This document shows positions 52,954-61,770 of a stretch of DNA of 64,000 nucleotides, one piece after another. The stretch comes from Candidatus Manganitrophus noduliformans (GTDB lineage: Bacteria > Nitrospirota > Nitrospiria > SBBL01 > Manganitrophaceae): NCBI RefSeq assembly GCF_012184425.1, contig NZ_VTOW01000002.1, positions 310,001 to 374,000 on the forward strand, given 5' to 3'. Below the pieces are notes generated by a model. The model was not told the origin of the DNA. It was given only the letters and a program-made list of their open reading frames with translations, and searched no databases. Each line of letters starts with the position of its first letter. The first letter of the stretch is position 1. Position numbers and translations under genes: made by a program.

Positions 52954-54060
52954 TTATTTTTCAATAACTTGTGAGGCTGACTGAATTTCAGGATGGGAGA
53001 TTGTAACCAAATTGTAACCATTTTTGATTTGATTTCGTTTTTTATGGATGTATTTGGAAATCTGTTTTGTTGCTTCCAGCAGATCCCCTTGAGATACGAT
53101 ATTGTACCGGTTGAACACTGAATCGGTCTTATGCCCTGAGATCTTTTTCGCGACAGCCTGGGGCACCCCCGCCCGAACGAGATTGCGAACGGCCGACCGC
53201 CGAAGGTCATGGAACAGTCGCCCTTCAAGTCCTACCCGCTTGCAGGCTGTTCTCCAAGCTCTATAGATCCGGCTGAACCGCTCGCCATGGTAGTGGCAAA
53301 TCCAGGGACATTTGGGCCAATCCTTCATAGTATTTAATCTCCACTGCTCAAGTGTCTCCCGGACATCGGACATCATCGGTAACAGCCGACCCTCATCATT
53401 TTTTGTTGTGCCGGGATCCAAGCGTATCGTCCCACTATCCCAATCGATATGATCCCAACGAAGGTCCAAGATCTCGCCCAAGCGCATTCCGGTAAAATAA
53501 GCGATCGTTGCGGTTACCTTCAAATGATCTGGCAGAGCCCCCGTCAAAGCGTAAAACTCTTCCAACTCAAAAAATCCCTTTCGAACATTATTCTCTCTCA
53601 CGAACTCAATATTGGGGATTGGGCCGACCATGGGAGGCGATTGCTTTTGCCCCAAGCGGAACATTCTCCGGAGAGCCGCAAGTTCTCGATTGATGGTGCT
53701 GTCTTTAACACCCTCTTCCCTTCGCTCGGTCCGATAATCCGTAATCTGCTCGGTCGTAATATGAGCCGCCTGCATTCCCCCAAAGCGTTCTTTGATCAAC
53801 TCAGAAAACTGACGGGCCCGGACTAGAGATTTGCGACCATTGTTTTCGTAATCTTTTAGATATAAATCCACAAGGTCATCAATGCGGGTTTTTAGAATCC
53901 GAAATTCCGGGAGCCGCCCTTCTGCAACCCGTCCTTCCCGGATCTTTAGCAACCTTGTGGCGACAGATCTTTTGCCTGAATGTGTGCTTTCAAAGCATGG
54001 CCGCCCATTGCGGTAATACTTGACCCAATACGTTTTGCCCCGTTTGTAAATACTGCCCAT
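52954..54060 (-). CDS. Tyrosine integrase of the conjugative element
   Basis: 368 residues from the ATG at 54,060 (a GTG three codons earlier is possible). The catalytic residues are R193 (TGMRLGE), H284-x-x-R287 (FHDLRR), H310 (ISGHKTDS) and Y319 (FNRYNI). The N terminus (GSIYKRGKTYWVKYYRNGRPCFESTHSGK) is the arm-binding domain. Shared stretches with the integrase at 51,683 include ENNVRxGFF, the RLFHDLRR/KLFHDLRR box and DSTINRELA. The gene ends 4 bases before the tRNA 5' end, so its transcript would run into the tRNA. Confidence 0.94.
   Translation of the reverse strand: MGSIYKRGKTYWVKYYRNGRPCFESTHSGKRSVATRLLKIREGRVAEGRLPEFRILKTRIDDLVDLYLKDYENNGRKSLVRARQFSELIKERFGGMQAAHITTEQITDYRTERREEGVKDSTINRELAALRRMFRLGQKQSPPMVGPIPNIEFVRENNVRKGFFELEEFYALTGALPDHLKVTATIAYFTGMRLGEILDLRWDHIDWDSGTIRLDPGTTKNDEGRLLPMMSDVRETLEQWRLNTMKDWPKCPWICHYHGERFSRIYRAWRTACKRVGLEGRLFHDLRRSAVRNLVRAGVPQAVAKKISGHKTDSVFNRYNIVSQGDLLEATKQISKYIHKKRNQIKNGYNLVTISHPEIQSASQVIEK
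53000..53020 (-). promoter_or_regulatory. Candidate arm sites of the second integrase
   Basis: ATTGTAACCA (plus-strand reading) occurs at 53,000-53,009 and 53,011-53,020, spaced 11 bases, inside the 3' end of the integrase gene and 51 bases from the tRNA 5' end. The layout mirrors the AATCGGCA pair in the other integrase gene, with a different motif. Confidence 0.5.
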
Positions 54061-54184
54061 ACTACACACTCATTTGACCCATTACTTCTATGTGGCGGGA
54101 TCGTACCACAAGCATATGGGCGTTACAAGACTTGATAGATAATATAGGACCATTGGAAGGTCGAAAGGACGTTTATTTATTAAC

Positions 54185-54808
54185 TTATCTGCCACTTTCA
54201 ATAACAACTTCATTGGCAAACAAATCAATAGCCGTTTTACCTACCTGAGCTGTATCATAGTAAGCGTAACCCGCAACACCGACTACTCCAACAACAGGAA
54301 GCCACCGAGAAACAGAGCGACCAATAACTCTCTGTGTGATGCGAGGTACCAGCGCCTTCATAGTACGTTGCATCACCCGAAGAGAAGCTCGCTTGATTAG
54401 TACTCTCTCTCCAACTCTTACCGCAAGATCCCGGACGACCTGTGCTGCGCTGTGTTTAAATAGGCAAAGGAGCATCTGTTCAGGAGACAACTTGTCCTTC
54501 TTGCCATAGGCTCCTGCGATATCGGCGACCATTTTTGCCTGTATCTTCCATATCGCAAAAAGGTCAGGAATAATAGTGGCTATTCCAACAGGTCCGGGTG
54601 GTATGGCAAGAATACCGGAAGTAGTAGCCGCCCCTAATGAGGCTTTCGTGACAATTGATCTGGCTCGCTCGCATGGTTCCGCGCTCAAAGGTTCATCAGA
54701 TGAAGGTATCTCCGAAAACACACGCTTAAGTACCTCAAACAACTGTTCACGGGGATCCTTTCCTTTGGCAGGGAGGTCATTTTTTCCTGGAATTTTACTC
54801 TTCCCCAT
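54185..54808 (-). CDS. EcsC-family protein
   Basis: 207 residues. The family segment is KASLGAATTSGILAIPPGPVGIATIIPDLFAIWKIQAKMVADIAGAYGKKDKLSPEQMLLCLF (about residues 53-115). A second amphipathic or membrane-associated part is WLPVVGVVGVAGYAYYDT. EcsC-like proteins bind membranes; their function is uncertain, though they recur as cargo in mobile elements. It lies at the integrase end of the conjugative element with an AT-rich surround. A defence or host-interaction role would be a guess. Confidence 0.75.
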   Translation of the reverse strand: MGKSKIPGKNDLPAKGKDPREQLFEVLKRVFSEIPSSDEPLSAEPCERARSIVTKASLGAATTSGILAIPPGPVGIATIIPDLFAIWKIQAKMVADIAGAYGKKDKLSPEQMLLCLFKHSAAQVVRDLAVRVGERVLIKRASLRVMQRTMKALVPRITQRVIGRSVSRWLPVVGVVGVAGYAYYDTAQVGKTAIDLFANEVVIESGR

Positions 54809-54837
54809 CGTATTCGTCTCCTGATTATGAGAGCCTA

Positions 54838-55416
54838 TTATGTCTTATATTTCCCATAAATTTTCTTAATTTGAGATTGATAAAAATCTTTCTCCTTTTG
54901 TGTGTCATCCAATGCTCCAAGCTCGTTCGCTAACTCAAAAAATATTTCATTCGGTCGTCCAGTGCTTTTGAGGACTGCCAATGCTGACAACATATAATTC
55001 TTCTCTTTAAACGTTTGAGCAGATAATTTCCCAAGACATTCTCCAATTAACCTGCGATGGTAGGGATTTTGATAACTCAAACCAACCTGCTCCATCAGGT
55101 CTGAGTAAAACATTTTCCTCTTCTTCTTAGCCGCTGTTTCCAAAATATGCCTAATTTGTTTTATCATGCTCGTAACGCTAGTTCTTTTGTTTTTTGTGTA
55201 AGTCATCAACGACTCCACTAGGACCCCCTTCCAATTCTTTCTACTCCCATTAACAACAACTGCGTCCAACGAACCGTTCTTCAGCAGATCATTTATCATT
55301 GAAGGAGTAACATTCAGAAACTCAGCAGCCAGGGAAACAGGAACAAACGAATAAGCGTTGCTTTGAGCTACAGAATCAAGATAACCCGATGGAGAAGAAA
55401 ACCTTTTTTTATTCAT
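54838..55416 (-). CDS. Hypothetical protein with N-terminal helix-turn-helix-like part
   Basis: 192 residues, AT-rich codons. The segment FVPVSLAAEFLNVTPSMINDLLKNGSLDAVVVNGSRKNWKGVLVESLMTY (about residues 24-73) resembles an excisionase-type helix-turn-helix. The remainder is helical and charged with no known domain. It may be a regulator or a partner of the EcsC-family gene, which begins 30 bases further on. Confidence 0.6.
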   Translation of the reverse strand: MNKKRFSSPSGYLDSVAQSNAYSFVPVSLAAEFLNVTPSMINDLLKNGSLDAVVVNGSRKNWKGVLVESLMTYTKNKRTSVTSMIKQIRHILETAAKKKRKMFYSDLMEQVGLSYQNPYHRRLIGECLGKLSAQTFKEKNYMLSALAVLKSTGRPNEIFFELANELGALDDTQKEKDFYQSQIKKIYGKYKT

Positions 55417-55511
55417 TCACCTTCTCATAGCCTTGAACTTCTTAAGTCGCATTTTGAACTATTTTTCCTTAATTGTCAATTTAGTAAATAAAGCAAGCAA
55501 GAATACCTTTT

Positions 55512-55739
55512 TCAAAATTCTGCTCGCACCTTATGTTGGTCTACAAATGCATCGAGATCCTTCACGTCCAGGTGTACCCGACGGCCCACCTTAATATAGG
55601 GAAGATCTCCTCTCCAGATTAACTCTCTCACACTCCATATCGAACGCCCCAGATACACGGCAGCTTCCGGAATCGTATAGAGGCGTTTTACTGAGTGCGA
55701 ATAGTTTCTAGTGAGAAAATTTTGTTTCAATCGTTCCAT
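55512..55739 (-). CDS. Excisionase-like helix-turn-helix protein
   Basis: 75 residues. KRLYTIPEAAVYLGRSIWSVRELIWRGDLPYIKVGRRVHLDVKDLDAFVDQHK (about residues 18-70) is the typical excisionase/AlpA-like DNA-binding domain. It is probably the recombination directionality factor for the integrase at 52,954. Confidence 0.85.
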   Translation of the reverse strand: MERLKQNFLTRNYSHSVKRLYTIPEAAVYLGRSIWSVRELIWRGDLPYIKVGRRVHLDVKDLDAFVDQHKVRAEF

Positions 55740-55890
55740 CGACGAGTCCTGCTGCTCAAAAGCTTCGCATCTCCGCCTCTCTTAACTCGCTCGCCCTTCA
55801 TTGCTGCGATGGCACGTTCCACCTTGGTTGGCTGGAATGCAACCCAACATGATACTGGGCGATCGAACACACTTTCTAAAAACAGTTCAG

Positions 55891-56109
55891 CTATATTTTT
55901 GCATCTATCTCGTTAATTTGAATTCTCACGTTTTGATCGAGATATTCTCGTATGGCCCAGGCCATCAAATCGGGAATAGAGAGTCCCTTCTCCCTTGCCG
56001 TCAACGTCAATAAAGCCTGCTCGTGCGGCTCGAAATCATCAAATGAAAGATGACCCGATCCCCTGCTCCTTTTTGATATCCGCCTTTTGGTTTCTGTAAT
56101 GTCCGTCAT
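55891..56109 (-). CDS. Small ribbon-helix-helix-like protein
   Basis: 72 residues from ATG 56,109, with AGGAGG seven bases ahead. A basic N terminus (TETKRRISKRSRGSGHLSFDDFEPHEQALLTLTAREKGLSIPDLMAWAIREYLDQN) leads to a strand-helix-helix pattern like Arc/MetJ proteins, with R-I-x-I near the end. It could repress the transfer operon that lies upstream. The fold is inferred by pattern only. Confidence 0.55.
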   Translation of the reverse strand: MTDITETKRRISKRSRGSGHLSFDDFEPHEQALLTLTAREKGLSIPDLMAWAIREYLDQNVRIQINEIDAKI

Positions 56110-56167
56110 CGCATTCCTCCTGATTTTCGTTTTTTTCAATTTCACCCAACAATTCCTTCTTTGTTCT

Positions 56168-56623
56168 TCATTTTTTGTTTGGAAGGGAAGAATAGACCTT
56201 CCATGCATATTTCGCCCGTTTATCCGGACGGGTTGCGTTGTAACAGCCAACCGCCTCCCAAGTCTGCCCGTGACGCTTCATACATTGGGCAAGAATCCAG
56301 GCTCCGACTTTCACATTCAGGCAGGGGTCCCCCAAAAAGGTCCATAGTTCCTCTCCCAGAACTTTCATCCAGGATGAATTGATTTGCATGAGTCCGTAGT
56401 CGTAGCTTCCGTTAGCATTTCGATTCACGGCGGATGGATTGAACGAGGATTCCACTTTGGCGATGGCCCACAGCAACTGAGGCGAGACCCGATAGATCGC
56501 ACCGGCCTCCTCGAAACAGAAAGCATGAACAGGATAAGGGGTCAAAGACACGGCAACAACGCCCAAGACTGCAAAAAATACCGCACAGGTCTTTACACGC
56601 ACTGACCTTATTAAAATTGACAT
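56168..56623 (-). CDS. Lytic transglycosylase (VirB1/IpgF-like)
   Basis: 151 residues with a signal peptide ending PVHA (about residue 34). The SLT motif is complete: [33 protein letters not shown], catalytic E58, and a later [18 protein letters not shown]. It opens the peptidoglycan for the conjugation apparatus in the periplasm. Position beside the tra genes on the same strand supports that role. Confidence 0.9.
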   Translation of the reverse strand: MSILIRSVRVKTCAVFFAVLGVVAVSLTPYPVHAFCFEEAGAIYRVSPQLLWAIAKVESSFNPSAVNRNANGSYDYGLMQINSSWMKVLGEELWTFLGDPCLNVKVGAWILAQCMKRHGQTWEAVGCYNATRPDKRAKYAWKVYSSLPNKK

Positions 56624-56704
56624 TTAATATTGTCCTTGCTACCCTTTTTTATGAATAGCGATCTCTGAAAAAAAAGACTTATCGTTTTTAATGGGGTACT
56701 CCCG

Positions 56705-56902
56705 ATGTCTGACGGAGCTATTTTTCTCTCAGCCATTTTTCTCATTGTTCTAAGATTGATTTACATGCTCGCAACTCGAAAGAAGATCAAGATTCGGCCG
56801 TTTTATCCTGAACGCAGGCCTTTAGACCCACACAATCCTAAAAATCATGGCATTTCACCCGGTGATGTGGGCTATAATCCCTTCGATTCCAATCGGAATT
56901 AG
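56705..56902 (+). CDS. Small single-helix membrane protein
   Basis: 65 residues: one N-terminal hydrophobic helix (AIFLSAIFLIVLRLIYML) followed by a polar Pro/His/Asn-rich tail (RPFYPERRPLDPHNPKNHGISPGDVGYNPFDSNRN). It runs against the surrounding tra genes and overlaps the traG stop by four bases. The ribosome site is weak. No family is recognised. Confidence 0.45.
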   Translation: MSDGAIFLSAIFLIVLRLIYMLATRKKIKIRPFYPERRPLDPHNPKNHGISPGDVGYNPFDSNRN

Positions 56903-59900
56903 TCAGGTTTATTCTTCAACTCCTCAAAGTCTGTCCTGCTCGGATCAAATGGGATACTCTCGATTGCACGTTTGGCGGCTCCCACTGGTGCGCTCGCACC
57001 GTAATCCAGTGAAGAAGTTTTCCTGGCTTGATCATAGAGGCTCTGTGTTAGTTCGCCGACCTTTCCGGCCACATATTTTTCCGTTTCCCCTCTGCTGAGA
57101 TCTTTCTCTCTGGCCTCCGATACGGATTGTCGGATCAACCGGTCATATTCCCCCTTCAAAAGATCTGTCGTTTCAGACTCGCGGGATTCCCTGCCAGCAG
57201 TCCCGGATGCTCCAACTGAGAAGATCTTAAGACCACCTGACGCGCTTGCTTCTGTATATCCAAGGCTCACTCCTTGTCTTTGCAAAAATCCCCCGACATC
57301 CTGTGCTATATCTTTCGCGGTTGCGGCTACATTCGCATCGAAAGTCTCCGGCTTATATTTAGCCAGCGTGTGGTCCGAGACAAACTTCGCGATCGCCGGA
57401 TCCCGATTCAATGCCATTTGCATGGCAGAACCGATATGGACTCCATGATCGACATTGCTTTTATCGATATCTTCGGAAATGGTTCTCGAACCGCTGAGGT
57501 GACTGCTATGGGTTTTGGTGACTTCTTCCCATCCGGTTTGCGAAAGAGAGAAATCGAAGACGGTGGCGCTCCCGCCTGAGCGGACCGACAGGTGTCCGGG
57601 ACTTCCGCCATCAGCCGGAGCGGTGTACTCCACTTGGGCCGATTTTCCCTGCTCCGCCAGATATTCCATCGTGTTCACCACATGCTTGGGCGCTCCCTGC
57701 GATTTAAGCACCCGAGCGAGATTTTTGAGCCCTTCCGGATTGAGTGATTCGTAACTGCTGACCCCTTTCTCCGTTTCGGCCCGGGTCAGGTTTAAACCGA
57801 TTGAAGTGATATCTCCATTCCGATCTTTGATAAGGCTGGTTCTCCGACCGTGATCGTTTCCGGAATCGGACGGTTTCATCTGCAGTTCATACAGGGCGAC
57901 GTCGGGATCGGCACTCAACCGGTATGTCCCATCGTCCATGCGCTTCCACCCCGGCGTGACCTTATATGTATCCGCCGATGCTCCCTTGAGCTGGATGTGT
58001 TTTCCGTCTTCGGTCGTCCCATTGATGTAGACCTGACCTCCGACCTCCTGAATCTTTCCCGCCTTTAACCGGTAACTTCCGTGAGGCGTGTCAACGGACA
58101 GCCCCTTCTCCGGATGAATCGTCTTCTCTCCGAAGTCCTCGCTCTGAGTGGAAGCGTTATCCGTCGCGTGAAACGTCCCTTTCCCCGTCTGGGGATCGAC
58201 GGAGTAGGTTGCGATCATGCCTGGCTTTAACATCTCCGCCGCGCTCTGATGTCCGCCGCTCTTGAACAACTCCCTCAATGCGCTCACATTTTCCGGGGTG
58301 ACAGGCCCCGCAAACGAAAGCGAGAAGGCTTTACCCGTTTTCGGATCGAACCCGGCGCCCGTGATATGCATTCCCGGAAGAATCCCTTTATACCCCTGCG
58401 ATGCGGCATGACCGGCCATCAGAGGGGTGATCACCCGGCCGGTAGCTTCGAAGCGAGCCGATTCCGCCGGCGTGTTAAGACCCAAGACGCTCTTGGCAAA
58501 GTGAAACCGTCCCTCCGCGCCTCCGAATAAAGCGCTCTGCCTGAAGTACTGCGACTGCGTTGACGCCGCTGTGACGTTCCCTCCGGCGATATCTTCCGCA
58601 AACCATTTCGTCCCCTTTGCCGATCCTCGTGAGAACTGCCCTTGAATCAATCCCATATCGAAGGAGGAAACCGGATCCATCAGCCCGATCCCTTCGCCGA
58701 CACCACGGGCCATCTGATTCGATTTCGATTCGACCCGTTGCTCAAAAGGAAACCTGTAAGAATTGGCCATCACCGGAGGCGACTCCTCGGCCGCCCGCAG
58801 AGTGACCGACTGTCCTTCCGGGGTGGCGAGACGTCCGGCCGACTGGCCGCCCCGCTGGGGGGCCGACGTGATATCTCCCGCGAGCATGCTGAGCGCGTGG
58901 CCGCCGAAGCGGACCAGCATGGTGGTGATCACGGTAGCGAGCATCAGCCCCGACCAACGGATCGCCCCGAAAGCGGCCAGGGTTTTTAAAGACGCGGTCC
59001 CGAAAGAAGAGACCGCCGCCACACCAAGCTGATATTGCCGGACCTGCTCGAATGCATGGACGGCGTAATCGACGGCGAATTGATGAGCGATCGCATCGGT
59101 AATCCCCCATGCGGTCAGCCAGACGAAGAATCCCGTGATCAATGCGGCCGCTTTGCCGAACAGAGGGGTGGGAATAAAAAGGACTAAAAAAGGGAGCAGG
59201 CCGATCGCCATCGCGGTCGTGACCGCACGGATGATCGGAATCCACTCGTTCGCCATCACACTCGTAGAAAGCATGCTGTTCCCCGCCTCTCGGGATGCCA
59301 GGATTCTGATCGCGGTATCGGGGCTGGAGGAGAGGACCACATCGGAGATCGTCTGCGCGATGACGGTCTGGCGATATATCTGGGCGGCGTCGAAGACGGC
59401 CCCTTCGAACCAACTGACCAGATCGGAGAGCATCGTCCTGCACTGGTTGTATTCCGAGGGGATCGCCGGGTCGAACCCGGCCTCCGCGCAGCGCGCGCGG
59501 GAGGTGTTCTCGAACTGGCCGGGATCGAGGATTTCGGTTCTGATCGAGGCGATCGCCTCGCCGCATGTCAGCGTGATCCCCTGCGGGGAGGCCTCTTCAT
59601 AGAAAACGGTGTAAATGGCGGGATTGGCCGCTCTCTCGAACAAAGGGAGGAAATCTGTATTGGCGGCCAGTTGATTCACGGTGAGGGTTCCCCCCGGACG
59701 GGCCAGTTCAAAGTAGACGCAATCCTCCACATATTTTCTCAACGACTGATGAAGATACTGGTCGGAGAGGAGCACCCCCTTGGAGTGGAGATTCAGGAGC
59801 ATGTCGAAGCCGGTCCCCCCGGCCTGGCGTTGAAATCCGACCGGGTCTGCGGCGGTGGAGACGATATCGACCAGGCCCCGCTCGACCTTATTGAAAGCGC

Positions 59901-60324
59901 CGATGACAGCCACCAATCCATCAGGAATTCCTCCGACCGGTTGATATTGATTTTTGACCGGATCGTAAATATGAAGCGTCCCTTTGGGGATAATAAGCGC
60001 GAGATAGAGCGTCACCCCGATGCCGATCGGCCAAGCCCAGGAGAAGAGGGAGATCTTCGCCCCCGAGAGCGCCAGAAAATAGACGACGATCCCTCCAAGA
60101 AGGATCCCCAAGACCGTGATCGTAAAGAAAAGACCCTCGTAGCTGTCGTCGCTGAAGATAAGCGCAACTTTGGAGAACGCGTTGACAACCGCGTCGAAGC
60201 CGTTGTAGGTGTAATATTCCATCTCGATCGCTTCAACCGGAGAGACGGTGAGCAAAGCCGGCGATACGATCGATAAGAGAATGGAGAATACTGATCTTTT
60301 GAGTGATTTCACCCTGCTTTTCAA
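56899..60324 (-). CDS. traG: Conjugative transfer protein TraG (F type)
   Basis: 1141 residues. The N-terminal half is the TraG_N membrane domain with several helices (VALIFSDDSYEGLFFTITVLGILLGGIVVYFLALSG, FSWAWPIGIGVTLYLALI, LPFLVLFIPTPLFGKAAALITGFFVWLTAWGITDAIAHQ). It acts in pilus assembly and mating-pair stabilisation. The long C-terminal part (about residues 500-1141) is soluble, and in F it is linked to entry exclusion contacts. The TTG start overlaps the traH stop. The length is similar to the F protein (about 940) but longer in the tail. Confidence 0.88.
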   Translation of the reverse strand: MKSRVKSLKRSVFSILLSIVSPALLTVSPVEAIEMEYYTYNGFDAVVNAFSKVALIFSDDSYEGLFFTITVLGILLGGIVVYFLALSGAKISLFSWAWPIGIGVTLYLALIIPKGTLHIYDPVKNQYQPVGGIPDGLVAVIGAFNKVERGLVDIVSTAADPVGFQRQAGGTGFDMLLNLHSKGVLLSDQYLHQSLRKYVEDCVYFELARPGGTLTVNQLAANTDFLPLFERAANPAIYTVFYEEASPQGITLTCGEAIASIRTEILDPGQFENTSRARCAEAGFDPAIPSEYNQCRTMLSDLVSWFEGAVFDAAQIYRQTVIAQTISDVVLSSSPDTAIRILASREAGNSMLSTSVMANEWIPIIRAVTTAMAIGLLPFLVLFIPTPLFGKAAALITGFFVWLTAWGITDAIAHQFAVDYAVHAFEQVRQYQLGVAAVSSFGTASLKTLAAFGAIRWSGLMLATVITTMLVRFGGHALSMLAGDITSAPQRGGQSAGRLATPEGQSVTLRAAEESPPVMANSYRFPFEQRVESKSNQMARGVGEGIGLMDPVSSFDMGLIQGQFSRGSAKGTKWFAEDIAGGNVTAASTQSQYFRQSALFGGAEGRFHFAKSVLGLNTPAESARFEATGRVITPLMAGHAASQGYKGILPGMHITGAGFDPKTGKAFSLSFAGPVTPENVSALRELFKSGGHQSAAEMLKPGMIATYSVDPQTGKGTFHATDNASTQSEDFGEKTIHPEKGLSVDTPHGSYRLKAGKIQEVGGQVYINGTTEDGKHIQLKGASADTYKVTPGWKRMDDGTYRLSADPDVALYELQMKPSDSGNDHGRRTSLIKDRNGDITSIGLNLTRAETEKGVSSYESLNPEGLKNLARVLKSQGAPKHVVNTMEYLAEQGKSAQVEYTAPADGGSPGHLSVRSGGSATVFDFSLSQTGWEEVTKTHSSHLSGSRTISEDIDKSNVDHGVHIGSAMQMALNRDPAIAKFVSDHTLAKYKPETFDANVAATAKDIAQDVGGFLQRQGVSLGYTEASASGGLKIFSVGASGTAGRESRESETTDLLKGEYDRLIRQSVSEAREKDLSRGETEKYVAGKVGELTQSLYDQARKTSSLDYGASAPVGAAKRAIESIPFDPSRTDFEELKNKPD

Positions 60325-61751
60325 CGGCTCCCCATCGTTCGATTCACCAAGGAGGGCTGAAAGACCTCTGACAGTTGGGATCGGGCGATCCGGTTGAACT
60401 GCTCGAACCGCATCGAGACTTCCAGGATCGTATTCACTTCACCGGCCATTGCGGCATAAGCGCGTTGAATCAGTCCGACCGATTCCTGAATCCGCTCCGC
60501 CAGTCTCTCCGTCTGAGCGATCGCCGGCGTCATCAGGTCCATCTGGCAGTCGGATTTCATCTGCTGCCCTTGCGCTGAGATCAGCGATTGCGACGTGGTG
60601 ATGTTTTGCAGCGCCATATGATAGAGGTCCGACATCATCCCGTAAGCGTAGGCCCGCGCCGTCATGTTCGAGAGCAGCGCCGTGATGCTGCCGGGCTGGT
60701 CCGAGATCACCGCGACCTTCAGAGCCGAATAAGCCGGTACGGGGAGAGTGTTGATAAAAGTCTCCTCTTCCGGGCTGAGGGAGAATCCGGTTCTCATTTT
60801 GGTGACGATTCCGTTGAGTTTATTGTTGGCCCATAAGGAGAGATTGGCGTTGGCGTCGGTGATCAAGGTACAGGCGGAGCCGTCCGCGGGCCTTCTGTAA
60901 GCCTGTCCTGAGAAGAAATTCTCGACCGCTTCGGGTTTGTTCTGCTCGCAGGGAGGAACGAAGAGCGGAAAGATCTGCCGGGTGCCGTTTTCGGATTCGG
61001 CTTCGGAGATCAGGATATCGCCGGTGAAGCCCCGCGCCAGATCGATGTACTCTAAAGGGTAGCTCTTCTTCTCCGCCATCGCAGCCAGGACCGTTCTCCC
61101 TGGAGTGGCGAAGACCTCCCTGATTCCGGCGGGACACCCGACGATCTGATCGGCGTCGTTCGTGGTCTGCTGGTTGTCATGGGTCTTCCAAATATCGGTC
61201 AGTTCGGCCCGCAGGTCCCGCACGCCCCGGGTGAGGGCAAAATCAGACTCCGCCATCGCCCTGACTTTGGCGTTTTCCGCCCCGAGGCCCTGAAATGTTT
61301 TCGCGACGACCACCTGAGAGGCCTGGCAGTCGTTGAACTGAAGCTGGTTGAGGGTGTCGGTGATCGCTTCGAACGATTTGATGCTTTTGGCGCACGGCTC
61401 GCACAGGGTGTTGAATGCGATATCGAACGCGACCGCCGGGGCATTGGTCAACATCGTCTGAAGCTTCTGGACGAGACGGTCGAAATCCATAAACGAGACG
61501 GCGCCCCCGAAAACATCGATGCCGCCGCAGCCGGTTTTGACCCGCGGCGGATTGAAGCTGGCGATGAAATCGTTGCTGTTGTACCACCGGGCGGAGAAGC
61601 TGCCGCCGTTGAAGTATCCTCTCTTCTGCCCCTCGAAATATCCGGGAGAGGTCTCCGTCTTCTGATCGATCCAGTCGTCCACCCAGCCGGAGTAAACCTG
61701 CAAAGGAATAACGATCAGAACTAAGGTTGTGATAATCGTCCTTTTTACCAT
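60321..61751 (-). CDS. traH: Conjugative transfer protein TraH
   Basis: 476 residues from ATG 61,751 with GGAGGG upstream. A signal peptide (MVKRTIITTLVLIVIPLQVYSG) leads to the TraH family body: KTGCGGIDVFGGAVSFMDFDRLVQKLQTMLTNAPAVAFDIAFNTLCEPCAKSI with the family's conserved cysteines. TraH is a periplasmic/outer-membrane pilus-assembly protein. It sits between traF and traG as in F. Confidence 0.93.
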   Translation of the reverse strand: MVKRTIITTLVLIVIPLQVYSGWVDDWIDQKTETSPGYFEGQKRGYFNGGSFSARWYNSNDFIASFNPPRVKTGCGGIDVFGGAVSFMDFDRLVQKLQTMLTNAPAVAFDIAFNTLCEPCAKSIKSFEAITDTLNQLQFNDCQASQVVVAKTFQGLGAENAKVRAMAESDFALTRGVRDLRAELTDIWKTHDNQQTTNDADQIVGCPAGIREVFATPGRTVLAAMAEKKSYPLEYIDLARGFTGDILISEAESENGTRQIFPLFVPPCEQNKPEAVENFFSGQAYRRPADGSACTLITDANANLSLWANNKLNGIVTKMRTGFSLSPEEETFINTLPVPAYSALKVAVISDQPGSITALLSNMTARAYAYGMMSDLYHMALQNITTSQSLISAQGQQMKSDCQMDLMTPAIAQTERLAERIQESVGLIQRAYAAMAGEVNTILEVSMRFEQFNRIARSQLSEVFQPSLVNRTMGSR

Positions 61752-61770
61752 GGATCCCTCCGCAAGTTTT

